From Rhytidiadelphus loreus (lineage: Eukaryota > Streptophyta > Bryopsida > Hypnales > Hylocomiaceae): a stretch of DNA of 64,000 bases. The DNA is taken from assembly GCA_947034895.1 (NCBI GenBank), contig OX344762.1, positions 76,998,981 to 77,062,980 of the forward strand, given 5' to 3'. Shown one piece after another: positions 36,330-49,300 of this stretch. A program made the translations under genes and the position numbers. A model generated the notes under the pieces. It searched no databases. It saw nothing but the letters and a program-made list of their open reading frames with translations, and had not been told where the DNA came from. How positions within the stretch are numbered: the stretch's first letter is position 1; every line of letters begins with the position of its first letter.

Positions 36330-37280
36330 CAAGTTAACCCCTAAAGCAATAAACTATTTTTTTTTTGCAAAATAGCGATTTGGGGTAGCTCACTATAAAT
36401 GGAATTTTTATATTTTTTCTTTGAAATTTTCACACAACATGCCTAAATAGTAGCTTTAAGGCCCAAAAAGTTTCATAACTTTTGACTACATGGTCAATAA
36501 GTTATTGTATAATATGTAGTTTTCATTGCTCAGCAGGCAATTTGAGCTACAAAAAAACTTCTTTAAAAATCACTTTCGTAAGAAATAAAAATTTGAAATT
36601 GATTTTCTAGATTTATTTATATATGAAAAGCTTTGAATCATTCCATTTTGATTAATGAGATGAAAGTTATGAGGAGTTATAGTTTGCAGGTAGTTACGGA
36701 ATTTCTATTCCGAGATAAATTTTGAAGTCCTTTATTTAACTTGATTTTCAAGATTTTTGGAAGAAAATAAAAAAATTAGGTATAGATTGTTTATTACAAC
36801 ATTACAACCATTGGGATTGGCGTTTTTGAATTCCATGATTAAATTCTCAACAATATAGTATTTTGAATCATTCTCTACATTTTTTTTATTTACTATTTTT
36901 TTCATATATGTTGTACAATTCCAAAAAAATTCAAGCATGTAGTCAACTTGCCTTGAAGAATGAATCCAAGGAAATACCACTATTTTGAACATTCTTTCAT
37001 ACAAACGTGACCTTATGAAGTGCAGTAACCCGTTCTTTCGTAGGGCCAAAAAAAGGATTTTTTTCACTTCAAATGCTAATATCTTGCAAGTTTTTCCACA
37101 TCTTCTCAATCTAGCATACTACAAGATCCTATAGTTACTTATGTCCAAAAATGTTTTTTTTTCTAAAATGTGGTATTTCTACTAGAAATGGCAATTTTGG
37201 AGCATTTTTGGTGAAAACATAGTCAAAAAACTTTGGGGGTTAATTTTTCATCAATTTTATACATATGAATGAGATAAAAG
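36330..37280 (-). repeat. Old AT-rich dispersed repeat (family 4), inverted copy
   Basis: The reverse complement follows the order of 26146-27130 and 49790-50430: accttgcaagat(att), cacaaggtcac-like, cattcttcaaggcaagttg, ctacatgcttga, atagtaaataaaaaaa, caccaaaatggaatgattca and a ttgctttaggggttaactt end. It is therefore the same repeat in the other direction. Confidence 0.65.
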
Positions 37281-38212
37281 ATGTGAAGAATTTGTTTTGA
37301 AGCCACTTATGAGAAAAACTAATGTCTAAGCTTTATTTTGAACACAATCTTTAAAGTTCTTAGAAAACAATCAGTTCACAATGTTTAGGTGGCTTGCTAA
37401 AACATTCTTGCCATGGAGGGAATATAATCTTATTCCAAGTAAAAAGGAATAGCAATTCAGTTTTTCATTACGCATTTTGGTCTCACAATTGTTTTGGTTT
37501 CCTCACTTTAAAATCAAAAGAGGATACACCATACCTAGTGTTCAAGTTGAAGATGTCTTGAACTTAACCAAATAATAAATTAAAGTTGGCAAATGTGATT
37601 CAATGGATGCTTAAAAGCAAATAGATTCATTTATTTTCTATATAATTTTTAAAATAACAATAATATCCCTACAATTTTGAAATCTATTTTTAGAGATAAA
37701 TTTTTGGCAACCTTGACTACCAAGTATGATACTTCAATAAACTAGCTAAAAAATTTAATGGTTTGATCCAAAAAATAATAATAAGTAAAATCATTATATT
37801 GTCTTAAAAAACAAAAAATTCACGGGAATTTCGGCCTTCTAATTGACTACACTTGTATACAAAGCCAAATGATAGCCATGTAGCCCCACATGATTAGGTG
37901 GTGTCAAACCTTTTTCCAAAAGACCCGCCTCAATCAGGCTTGCCAAGCTGACTTGGTGTGGTACAATTGTGAGTAGAAATATCCAAAGCAATGTCTCTAA
38001 ATTCAATATACCATAGCCAACTCAAGAGCCAACTAGTTCAAAGTTAACCAATGAAATCAGAAAAGAAACAATTGCAATTTGAAAACATTGGCAAAAAAAC
38101 GATGAAGAAATCTATTAAATTTCTATTTAAAAGTAAAAAATAGAGAAAATAATATGACTTAGTCCTTGAAAAACCAATTCAATTTAGGTAAAATAGGATG
38201 TTCTTAATGCAC
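37281..38212. other. AT-rich spacer
   Basis: No gene or clear repeat recognised. Confidence 0.5.
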
Positions 38213-38516
38213 TTAGGCTCTAAAATCACCGACCTCCTCAAATGTACACTATTTGTACATTTCTTGTGTAACAAAAAAGCAACATGTACAAATAGTGTAC
38301 ATTAGAGGAGGTCGGTGATTTTAGAGCCTTATACGATTTCAACTTCAAAAATTCATAACTAATTTCATAGAGCTCCAAAAGATATTAGACGACTTGGATT
38401 AGATTCCAATTCCAATTGTCTTTCAATGAAAATTGATTGAAAAATATTTCAAGAAGTTTCACATCCCCATAATTTAGTTCCAGCTTTTAAATGGGCGCTT
38501 TATGGACCTCCTAGGA
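38213..38516 (+). mobile_element. MITE family 1, copy B, with long internal hairpin
   Basis: The left part is a near-perfect foldback: arms 38215-38260 and 38284-38329 (46 bp each, one mismatch, 23-base loop). The right part carries the family core (ttcataactaatttcataga, gacttggattaga) and a degenerate right end gggcgctttatggacctcct. It lacks the AGGTAG left end, so its left half may have been replaced by an inverted duplication. Confidence 0.7.
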
Positions 38517-39304
38517 AAATAACCAGTGAAACTCACAAAACTTCCCAAACTCCACTTTCCACATGTTTCCATTTCTTTTATTTTTCTCGGACTAATATTT
38601 CACAAAAAGTGGCAAACTAGTCCATCAACCGACTGAACAATACAAACATAAGTTGCATTCCATTATTTGTGCGCCCCATCCCATCCCAATCCAACCCAAC
38701 CCAAGACTTTCTTTTGTCATTTGGGGGTAAGGTAGGCAAGTAGGCACAAGGTTTCCATCCCTTTTCTTCTTGTCCGGACAAGTCCATATCTCCTCCTCCC
38801 ATGTTTTTTTTTCTTATTTTTTCTTCTTCTTCCAAACGGCAAACATGTGGAGCCTTTTTTCAAGAACATACGTGGCCACGGAAACTAAAGGAACAATCGG
38901 TCTGCCTCCCCTCCCACCCACCAACCCACCCGACGTGCGACGAGAGATGAGATGAGAATATATTCCACACCTTCAATCACTAGCAGGTTGCTGCAGCTCC
39001 CTTTTGTTGACTGTTCTTTCTTGAAGGTAGCAGTCCAAGTTCTAGAATCAATTGGGGGGGCGGGGGGAGCCAAGACGACGGGGCATTCAATCATTCCAAG
39101 CGGCTCCTGCAATCAAACTGAGTGCGGTTCTCTCAACAACTATTATTTGAACAAGAAGTCACACGGATGAGGTAGCATCTGCTCAATCTTTAAAGCGATC
39201 TTGGATGCAATGGAAATTGTCCATGTGTTGGAGGAAAAAAAAAAAGGGCGATCTTGGAAAAGCTCATGACATTGGTGGTGGTGGTGGTGATGTGTGTGTG
39301 TGAG
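38517..39304. other. Spacer with small GC-rich patches
   Basis: No gene is supported. G-rich stretch at 39051-39066, a retroposon-like tail with A run at 39209-39246 and a (GGT)n/(GT)n microsatellite at 39270-39303. Confidence 0.5.
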
Positions 39305-39490
39305 AGCTGAACTCTTTGAAATGATTTTCAGTAAATTTGTGTAGGAAGAAAAATAAAATTGGCATGGAACCCAAGTCGTTTCATATTTTTTGGACCTTTG
39401 TGGAATTAGTTATGAATTTCTGAAGTTGAAACATGGTGGTCACTAAAAGTGACCGACGACACTTCTTGAAGTGTACACTCTGGGCACATT
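39305..39490 (-). mobile_element. MITE family 1, partial copy C
   Basis: The reverse complement shows gtcactaaaagtgaccacca-like ends, ttcagaaattcataactaat, cacaaaggtccaaaaaatat, gaaacgacttgggttccatg and tttcttcctacacaaattta, matching the core of copies A and D. The terminal TIR is not intact. Confidence 0.6.
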
Positions 39491-42400
39491 CACACCCCAA
39501 GGAGTTTAGGGTATAATCCATCCAAAGATAAATATCTTTTCCTCAAGTTAAAACTTTGTTCACATAAATGGGAAAGACTGTTTTTTACTAGCTAGTAATA
39601 AATGCAACCACTACATGCAACAAGCAAGAGCCAAGCAGGACTTCTTTTTTTTCATTTTTTATAAAGTGCCAAAGTGACGATATGAAATGTTATAGTGGTG
39701 CTCTAAATTTCAGCATTCATTCACAATTTGGATAGAAAATATCACATTTGTACATTTCACATGTCTCTAATTCTATTTTCATCCACAATCTGGCGATTTC
39801 ATTCACGATTTTTTTTTTTAATTTGAAGTTTTTTGGCAAAAACAACAATTTTTTTGCCATTTTTTAGCCAAATTGTTTTTTATTGGTGCAATATGGCACT
39901 AGAAAGCCAAAAAAAGAAGCCTTGGAGCCAAGCAAGGGGAAAATGACTTTATCCTTCCTTCTAGGATTTAAACACCCTTGTTGTTTCCTTCCAACATCCA
40001 ATTGTTTGTGAAGTTTTTATTCCTATCGAGTAAAATATAATATTTAAGATTTCAAAGATGAATCCCACCTATCATGCCATTTACTATATTGGATTGTAGT
40101 GAGAATTAGACTCCAAATACCAAAATGTTCAAATTTAAATTTTTATACATGTTTTCATCTTTCAACCTTCATATATGATTTTCTTTTATAATTCTAATGT
40201 TTGAAGATATGAATTTGTAGGGCAGAAAGTTCAAGTAAGGTCAACAAATTCACTTGAATTATTAATGGCATTCGTTTCTTTGAGGTGAGAGGAAAACACA
40301 AATTTTACAATGTTACTTTCAAGCCCTATAATTTTGACCTGGACCTGGAAACCCAATTGGAAGAAAAAACATATTTGGGGGAAGCTTATGAAAATGTGCA
40401 TCATTGGTAAGAATTCCACTTTCATCCCCTTAAAATTAAATTCATATGAACCTACACAAGCTTTCAAAAAATTTCACATCAACTTAAAGATCTTACAAGA
40501 TTAAGAGGATTCAACGCCTAAGAGTCTAATATGGCAAGGCTTAGAAAAGAATTTAAAAAATCACTTTGATTACTAACATCTTACAACTTTCTAGGTCAAA
40601 GTTTCAAAAAATATTCCGCACATTCTTATGCAAGTGTAATAAAAAGATCTAATGATTGGATATACAAAAAAATAGTCAATTTCTTTCATCAAAGTTGTTT
40701 GTACTAGAAATGGGAGTTTGGGATTGATTCTTTGGTGAAACATAATCTTCAAATTATGGGAATAAATCTTGAAAGGTTAATGACAATATTTCACCAAAAA
40801 TTACTCCAAATTTATAACTCAAGTTAAATAATGAATTAGTTTTGTGAGTCACTCAATTTTAGAATTTTTTTAATTAATTCTTTTAAAGGTAGAATTGGCA
40901 AGCTTCATTTGTTACTTGGACTTAAATGGAAAAATCTTTACGTACATAGGTAGAAGATTTAAATAAAAAGTTGCAAATGAATCCTACAATTGTATAAAAC
41001 TAAAAGTATTAGCATGGCTATCTTTGCACTCCAAATATAAGTTGATCAAATTTCAATCTATATTTCAATATTACTCTAATTTTAAGTTCTACCACTTCTT
41101 TGATTGATGTACAATATAATTTCACCATATCATCCATCTATTGCAAGAATCCAATTAAACTTAAATGTGAAGGGTCCCCTTGTTTGACACAATATGTTAG
41201 AAGCCTTAACCGTTGAAGTTTCCAAGTCCATGTTGGGGACTCTCAGAATTTTGGTGGGCTTGTGTGACCTCAATTTTTGACTTGATTTTCTGAAACCTCT
41301 TTCCAAGATAGAAAATCTCATTAGATTTCTAAAAATATAATTTTTATTTCAATCGGTGCCTAGGAGCAAAATTTATGCCACCCTAAGTCCCAAAACTAGT
41401 TCAAAATCCACAAAAATTGAATTTTTAGAATTAAATTTTTTTTTGTCAAAAAATTATATTTTTGTCTACATATAAAACTTTGATTCATTTTATTTGGGCT
41501 AGTGATGCAAAAGTTATGGACAATCTTGTTTCCTAGCAATCTAATCATCTTTTTGAAAAAATAACTTATAAAGTTCATTCTTGAATGCAATTTTAACAAT
41601 TAAAAAAAATATTGTTAGATAGGGTTGAGTTTGTTTGCTAAAACAATCTCATCATTGGAATTATTGTATTTCATTCCATCTTAGAGCTATTAATGATTTA
41701 GTTTTTTGTTCAAACTTTAACTTACTTCTTATTAACAATTTTGAATGTGTGAAAATTATGCTATTGTTTTTTGGATTTTTTTTCTAGATTCTTGATTCAA
41801 TTCTTTGACAAAAGAAATTCCAAATTCCAAAATAGGAGAGCAATTTTTTTAGATAATCCCTAAAGGACTATGTTTTCTCGACTAGTTCTTGTAACAAGCA
41901 TAATTCCTCATCCATGTGGATTAATTTTGATGATTGCCACCATCGAAATGAAAAAAGACTTATATAGCTTTCTTATAAATAAAAAATCAACAAAATTGCA
42001 CAATTTTTGAAGAAATGCCACCGTTGACATTTGAGAAGATTGATGAAAGATGTTTGGTTAGGCAATACTTTGTTTGTATATACATTGAAATTGGAACGTT
42101 GAAATTAGAATGCTCAAAAGTGCTCTAAAACTCTGATTTTTTTCCACATGTACAAAACATCATGATATTGATGTGTAATTTTTTCAAATTATTTTGAGAT
42201 GTGAAAAAAGATACAAGGATGTAAAGTGATAGCCTAAAGTGTCTTCTTCATTCTCAAAAAATTCTCAAAAAATTTAATCAAATTGCACACTCAATCATTT
42301 CTTAATCAAATTGCACTAATGGATTCAACAGAAAAAACATTTATGGTCATTAATTTTGTTACTCACGAACTATTGATTGATGAGGTTTACATTTCAAATT

Positions 42401-42870
42401 TTCTACAAATGTAGTTACAAAAGCAGTGTAATGTCCTTGTGGTCCTTTAGAAAATAGGATGATTCAAAAACAAAAAATTTAATCAAGCAAGGTGCCACAA
42501 AATTTGTTTGCTTCACTTTAAATGCAAATATCTTTCAATCTACGCAATCAAAGTTTTTGAAATTTCTTCCACACATTTTTATAATAGTCTAGTGCAAGAT
42601 CTTATGGTTAGCTATGGAAAGAAAACATTTTTTGCACTTTGCAACAAAAATGGCAGTTTTGAGTGCTTTTGATTGGAAAAAAGGACTCAAGACTTTAGGG
42701 TTTAAAGACTTTGTTTTCAAACATTTATTTTTATATACAAAATTATTCAAATGAAATGATTTTAACTTTAGACAACAATTACAAATACAAGTACCTTGGT
42801 CATGTTCAAAAATAGACAAACAAGACAAACAAAATATAAAAGAATCCCCCCAAAAGTTTTTTAACGCCCA
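39491..42870. repeat. AT-rich spacer with a diverged family 4-like repeat (about 40500-42780)
   Basis: Words such as gctaaaacaatctcatcattg, ttcattccatcttagagcta, aatgcaaatatctttcaatc and actttagggtttaaagac recur with variation at 25600-26050 and 47780-48640. No coding frame. The copy is diverged enough that its ends cannot be placed by eye. Confidence 0.45.
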
Positions 42871-43009
42871 AGATACTACTGGCTAAAACATGGTCCTTGT
42901 AGACTAGGGAAATGACTCATGAGAAGACCCACATGATGAATTTGACTACTAATTAGTCTTCTTGCAGTCATTTCCCTCCTCTATGCATACCATGTTTCTA
43001 CTAGTATCT
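42871..43009 (+). mobile_element. MITE family 2, copy 1
   Basis: Left end agatactactggctaaaaca then tggtcc; reverse complement of right end agatactagtagaaacatgg. Inside: gactagggaaatgactcatg, agacccacatgatgaatttg. Length 139 bp, matching the copy at 59132-59269. Confidence 0.78.
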
Positions 43010-43104
43010 TATCCATTTTGGACACATGTCTTGTTCTCGCGGTGTACAAGTAGCCATGCTTTAAAAAAGCCATTGGATGGCTCATTTTTTTGACCACCGA
43101 ATAC

Positions 43105-43410
43105 TAAGGTAGGTGGCTCTAAAACAGACCCGTCTCTAAAAGCGATCTGGCTGCAGAGGTACATTCTGCTTTCTTCGATGTACCAAAGACGTACATTTCA
43201 CGAGGGGGTCGCTTTTAGAACCACTGCATTTCAAACTTCAAAAATTCATAACTAATTCCACAGAGATCCAAAAAATATGAAACCACTTGGGTTGGATGCC
43301 AATTCCATTTTTCTTCTTGTGAAAATTTACTGAAATTTGTTTCATGAATGTTAGCTTCCTCCAAAATGCAATCAGCTCTTAAAGGGTCGCTTTTAGAGCA
43401 TCCTACCTTA
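43105..43410 (+). mobile_element. MITE family 1, copy D (intact)
   Basis: Left end TAAGGTAGGTGGCTCTAAAA; reverse complement of right end TAAGGTAGGATGCTCTAAAA, then gcgacccttta. TA is present at both ends as the presumed target duplication. Core: ttcataactaattccacaga, aaaatatgaaaccacttggg, ggatgccaatt. Length 306 bp; no coding capacity. Confidence 0.85.
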
Positions 43411-43666
43411 GTAAATGTACGTACAAATGTGGGATACAACCCGCACCATCCTATAGAATCAAGACAACCAGATACAAAGAGAAAATCACTGGAGTGGCAA
43501 ATTTGTGCACCTTACAGCAAGCTATCCTTTATTGGGTCCTTGAAATTAAATCACACAAGAAACATGCTTGGCCTCCATGCCCACTGAAGGAGATTTTCAC
43601 ATAAAAGTTACAACACTAGAAAAAAAGATATGACTCACTCGCGGAGGGGTCGATCATCCAAACGTG

Positions 43667-43921
43667 TCAGTTGCCCGAAAATTGATTGAGCTCTATTCTT
43701 TTTCTTTTCCTTTTTTCTTTTTGGAACTGAACTTGATTGAGTTTTTTAACTTTGAGATTCCGGTGACCGGAACATTTTGTGACTGAAGTCAAAGAAAAGT
43801 CTGACAACTTTTTACTCTTAGGAGTGCCTTTACAGCTCCTGAATGTACATCCATCTACCTTACCATCAATGTAACCGAAACCGACTTCGGCTTGCTCAAC
43901 AAACATCTGTTTTGTATCCAA
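43667..43921 (-). other. Open frame of 84 codons, not recognised
   Basis: The product starts MDTKQMFVEQAEVGFGYIDG and ends in a Lys/Arg-rich segment (KEKRKRKRIE). It lies between two family 1 elements with no sign of splice sites or a conserved domain. It may be chance, or a scrap of an old gene. Confidence 0.15.
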
Positions 43922-43922
43922 C

Positions 43923-44326
43923 TAAGGTAGGAGGCTTGAATGTTGGAGGGTCATTTAGAACCGCTCATGTAGACTCACCTGTAATGGACTTGAGGTGGTC
44001 TTCAAATGAACCTTCTACTGTCATTGAATGGATCAATAAAAAAAATATTATTTATTGTAAGAGCCAATCATTCGATTTGCTTTCCCCATTTTTCTCTGAA
44101 AGCTGTAAGTGAACGATTTATGGAAGACCTATGGTTAGAAATAGGGACCTATGACTCATCTTCTTTGAAAATTCATAAGTAATTCAAAAATGCTTCAAAA
44201 AATACAAAACGACTTGAATCTATTTTTCTTTGTCTGAAAAATGAGCTAAAAATAATCCCATACAAGAAATGACATGAAAAAGTCAAACCACCCATTAGAT
44301 GCACGCTTTAAGAGCCACCTACCTTA
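43923..44326 (+). mobile_element. MITE family 1, copy E
   Basis: Left end TAAGGTAGGAGGCTTGAATG; reverse complement of right end TAAGGTAGGTGGCTCTTAAA. Core aaaattcataagtaattcaa, aaaatacaaaacgacttgaa. Length 404 bp, close to copy G (417 bp) and sharing its tcattgaatgga/gagccaatcatt-like left half, so E, F and G form a longer subfamily. Confidence 0.75.
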
Positions 44327-44640
44327 TATTAAACATTAACTCCGATAACTATGGGCACCTGTAATCGTCACTAATTATAACTGAACCTAGTTACTATTGA
44401 TAAATGAAAATTAATGTCTTTATTATATCTTATTGACAACTGAAAGAGGATTCCAACGCATTTAAGCATGCATTATTTGGAGACTTTTAGGAATAGGTAT
44501 GAATTTTCAAAGTTAGTATCTACTCTAGGTGTATCCAAAAACAACAATTGACTCTCTTATAGACTTTCATATTTTGATTGTGCACATCAGTCTTGCGTAA
44601 TCAATTCCTAGGGAAGAAGTGATGCTTTGGGGGTAGAATG

Positions 44641-45220
44641 TAAGGTAGGTGGCTCAAAAAGCGACCCTTTCAAGGGCTGTTGGGCATTTTTGATGGGTTT
44701 CAGATGCCTGAATATATTATTCCTTATTTTGCACTTGAAGAAAAATTGATGCGGAATCCAACACAAGTGGTTTCATATTTTTCGGAGCATTTATGAATTA
44801 CTTATGAATTTCCAAAGAATTTTGCGGTAGGCACCTATTCTTGATCTTAGACCTTGCAAAATTCAGTCACATGGAGTCTGAAAAAAGATATGTCTTGACC
44901 CAAAACAAGCACTGCTGCATTCAAAAGTATTACACAAGGTTTCTAAATGCAACCTTTACTAAACTTAAATAGGCCCTACATTCTTTTGCACATTTGTAAT
45001 AAGGCAATTGGGCATTTAGAAGAATTAAGTGGACACACACTTGCTTTGAAATACCCACCTAGATCTTATTCTAACCATTGGAGAAGTACAAAGCGATATA
45101 TGACAAGTCTCAATTATGCTCTCACATTGTTGGCAATCCATTTTAGAATCACTAAGTGTCCATTTCATAGCTCCCTACAATGTTGTTTGAAGAAGAGGGT
45201 CGCTTTTTGAGCCTCTTATT
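44641..45220 (-). mobile_element. MITE family 1, copy F, in a site whose empty relative lies at 23.47 kb
   Basis: Left end TAAGGTAGGTGGCTCAAAAA; the right end is degenerate (gggtcgctttttgagcctct). The core is inverted relative to copy D (aacacaagtggtttcatatt, tgaattacttatgaatttcc). The flanks, aggtgtatccaaaaacaaca on the left and gggcaatgttgat on the right, are contiguous at 23355-23500, where no element is present. Length about 580 bp. Confidence 0.75.
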
Positions 45221-45224
45221 ATAA

Positions 45225-45760
45225 GTGTTGCACTTAGGGCAATGTTGATTATGGGTGTGTGTATGAAATGAAAACTCAACAAGGAATTAATTGTATGAAA
45301 TGAAAACTTTTGGTGCTTATAATTCTTGCACCTTGTGAAAATGACTAATATTGCAAATTTCAATGTGTATTTGAGGAAACAATATTTAAGTCAAACTTGA
45401 AACTAGATTAAAAAAAACACAGATCAACTGGATAGGTAGATCAAAAGATTTTATTATTTTAAGTTGCAGACATTTTCGGAAAAAGTAATTTATTGTGCGC
45501 AATTTGTATATATTTATTTGTAAACCAAAAATCTTATATTGAAGATGTAAGGGCATAAGCGCTATTGGAAAACAAAATCATATAGGACACAATGAAAAAA
45601 ACACACTAATAATTCACAGCATTTATACTAAAATAATGCCTTGCAAATCAATAAGATTAGAAAAGCTAATATACAATTTGGGAGTTGAGGATAAAGAACT
45701 AACCATTAAAGCCTTTACAATTTGGTGATCTTGTTGATTGCCATACAAAGCTTTATTCAT
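45225..45760. other. AT-rich spacer
   Basis: No gene or repeat recognised. Confidence 0.45.
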
Positions 45761-45762
45761 TG

Positions 45763-46357
45763 AAATCTAGGGGAGGACACTCTCACTACATTTGGGGTAC
45801 CCACGTGTGGCGGTGGAAAAAGTAAAACATGTAATTCACCTTGAATAAACTATAATTTCATTCTAAAATTTTGAGCTTTGTTTAACAATGACTAAAGGTT
45901 TCTATTGACAAAAAATTCAATTCCAAATAACATAAGATATATTGTCTAGAAAGGGTTGAAAAATGAACTAAAATGGCATGTTCTCCAACTAAAATATTTA
46001 TAGAGCTCACATGAAGATGACTATTGCATCAATATTCAACCAAAATAAACTTTCAATAGAAAGCTATTCTATATTATTTTTTTTTCATTTTTCAAATTTC
46101 TTTTCTTATATAATATAGAGGTGTGAAAGTTATTTTCAGCTTTACAGTGTATCTTTTTTCTTCAAAAATTTATAACTAATTACTATTAGCACAAAAAAAT
46201 ACCAATAATTCAAAACATAAACTTCTAAAGTAGTAAAATCTATCCATAATTTTTTTTTTGAAAAAGAAATTAAATTTTAAGGTGTATTACTTGTTTTACT
46301 TTTTCCGCCGCACGTAGGTTGCTAAAACATAGGGAGTGTCCTCCCCGGGATTGAAAT
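45763..46357. mobile_element. MITE-like element with about 80-bp inverted termini (family 7)
   Basis: Left end ggggaggacactctcactac, then cacgtgtggcggtggaaaaa and gtaaaacatgtaattcacct. The reverse complement of the right end gives ggggaggacactccctatgt, then cacgtg-like ctacgtgcggcggaaaaa and gtaaaacaagtaatacacct. The two arms pair over about 80 bp at roughly 80%. The middle is AT-rich without a frame. Only one copy is seen in the window. Confidence 0.75.
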
Positions 46358-49300
46358 GCCGCTAAATGCCCAAGGCTTGTTTTGAGCTTCTTGGAATTTG
46401 CTCTAAATTGAACAAAATGTCAACATTTTGATAAGTTGTATCAATTTTTTTTTAAATTGTAACCATATAAATTCAAACTAGACATGTAAGAGATCTTATA
46501 GGAAAAGAAAACATGACAATATCACTAATGGAGTGAAAGATTATAATGTTTGACCATGAGGGTGTTAAAACTACAAAAGTGATGTGAAGTCTTTCAATCC
46601 TCTTTTCAGAAGTCAAATCTAAAAAGTTGGTGACCAAAAAGATATGAGGTTAAGGGGCCTAACATGTATAACCCCAATTAATTTATGGCTTCTCAAAATC
46701 TACTTTATAATTCTTTTTAATGTATTTTGAATGTGATTTTTTCTCCAAATATCTAGTGTATTTGACGCTCATTTCTAAGAGCTCTCAACACTATGGGAAG
46801 TCAAGATTGCAATGGGTACGCTTGCACAAAATCTTGAATAGAAAAATCACTATCATTTATTTTGAGGATTGGATTTTCGATGCTAAAACTAAACATCAAG
46901 AAGAACTTTTCAAAAATATAAACTACTAAAAATAGCAACTTGGTTAGGTTTTATTTAACTTCAAAGTTTTGCAAACACCGGATTTTGATGCCTCGGGCAT
47001 TTAGAGGTTAAGGATGAGTCTGTTTTGAAATTAATCTATCCAACCTCATATTAAGATAGAAACATCCAATTGAACTACTATTTTTTCTATCCCTACACAG
47101 GTGGTCCAAATGATGATTTAAAAAAAATAATGTAAACTTCTTCAATAGAAAACTAGCCCGAATCATTTCATAATTTTCTAATAAATACTCACATAACATT
47201 TTATGAATTTTTAAAGTTGAAAGTATAGATTACATATTCATGCTACTAATTCCTCTTAAATGTCCATCTTTGAAACAATAAAATGCTTCAATTCTCATTG
47301 ATTGCTTTTGAGAGCTTTGTGGTGGTTTTGGATGAATGAAGGTGGCTATTCAAGTTCCAAATATATGTGGTCTACAAGTGTGTGATTTTTTGAGGGGTTG
47401 TGGTAACTATATCTTAACCCTTAAATGCTCAAAGCACCCCAAAATGGCCTACAGTTTCTTATACCATACAATATGTTTGGTCTTAATAAAAATCTTTGTT
47501 CAGCTTGTTGGTGGTTCATTAATTGTGTAGTAAGATTAATGTAGTTTCCGTACCATGGTTGTGAGTTGGCCAAATTTGAATGGATGGCTCATTCCTTCAC
47601 TTATTCATTTGGACCTTCACTAAATCTAATCAACCTTGGAATGTGGGATAAAAGCACAAAATTGTAGAATCAATCAATAGTCAATGGGTGGAAATTTGTG
47701 CATTGTAAGGCTTTCAATTCATTCTCTTTATTGCTAGGCATATGGTATTGTACTCAGTAATTCAAAAAACATATGCTAAGTGCTAAGCATTTAAGGGTTA
47801 AGTCTCTATGAAGAAGGTCGTCTATCTTTCATCCTTTGTAAAAATGTAGGATATTGCAAATCTTACATTCTCAAAATATTTTCTTCATTATTGAATGTTT
47901 TAAAGCTTAATTAACTAAAGCTACATTAGCCCTTAAAGGACCAAAGTCCCTATGGAGGACAACATGGATTTTAGGCAAGCTCTCATGGTTTCAATTATTG
48001 GTTTAATATTTTGAATTAGTGGTGTAAGAGTTATGGAGCATCTTGTTTTTCAAGCAATCATAGAATCTTCTTGAGAAAATAATGTATTGGATTCGTTATT
48101 GAACTCAATTTTTACATTTTTTTCAAAAAATGAAGCTCTACAAGGTTTAGTTTTCTTGCTAAAATGATCTCGCCATTGGAATTAGTATGTTTCAATTCCA
48201 TCTTAAAGATATTTACATTTTAATTTTTCCTTCTATTTCTAAAAATGGAAATAAGTGTTTTTTTGTATTGAATTTTTTCTCCTTGTTCTCAACTCAATTC
48301 TCCATGATAAATTTTTTTAATTCAAACTTTACAATGCAAAAGATTTAAGCTAAAAAGGTTCAAAGTAAAATAATCTAATGACACAAGGAACAAAAAGACT
48401 TCCTTTTATTTTACTTTAAACACAAATACCTTATAATCTATGAAGCCAAAGTTTATGACATTTCTCCCATACATTCTTACACTAGTCTATTGCAAGATCC
48501 TATGACTAGATATGCCAAAAAATCAATTTTCACATGTTTTTGTACTTCGCAATAGAAATAGGAGTTTTGAGTGTTTTGTGACAAAGAAACTATTAATAAA
48601 AGGCCTTGGTCCTTTAGAGGTTAGGGTGATTTGAATAAACACCTAATTAGTTTTTACAATTGGTGGTGGTAGTAATAGTAGTATGAACTTTTTGCAAAAT
48701 CAATATATAAAAAATATATCTAAAGAGAGTAGTAAAACACTTAAGATAAAGAATATCCAAAAATTTAAGCCTAAAAAAATTCTCTATAACTAACTATACA
48801 CAAAAACATGGTAATGGAAAATTTCAAGAAAATAGACACTTTGATGTTTTGTCTTTAGAAAATAGTACAAACATCCTAAAGAATAGAAAAAACATTGGGA
48901 TTTCTTAGAAGTTTACTAAGATGAGATTCCATCAAATACATATCAGAAGAGCAATATTGAATGTCCCAAAACAAGCAAGCAATGGAACCTTCTTTGCACC
49001 TACATGGAGAACAATTTTTATTTTATTTTAAGGAACCTATTGCATTGTAGATCTACACCTATTTTGGAATTATCACTTGTTGAAGTTCACTTTGTAGCGA
49101 TAATTCTAAGCATTCATAAGTCTTCTATATCTTAACCCCCAAAGGACTACAAGTTATAATTTTGAACAATGGATGAACGCAAACTTGCCCCAAGCACACA
49201 AAATCTTCTTTCATTCATTTAAATATTTGTAGAATTAATGTTAGTTCTCTTACGTTTATATGGCATAGATTTTCATAACTTCCATCTGTAAATCTTCTAT

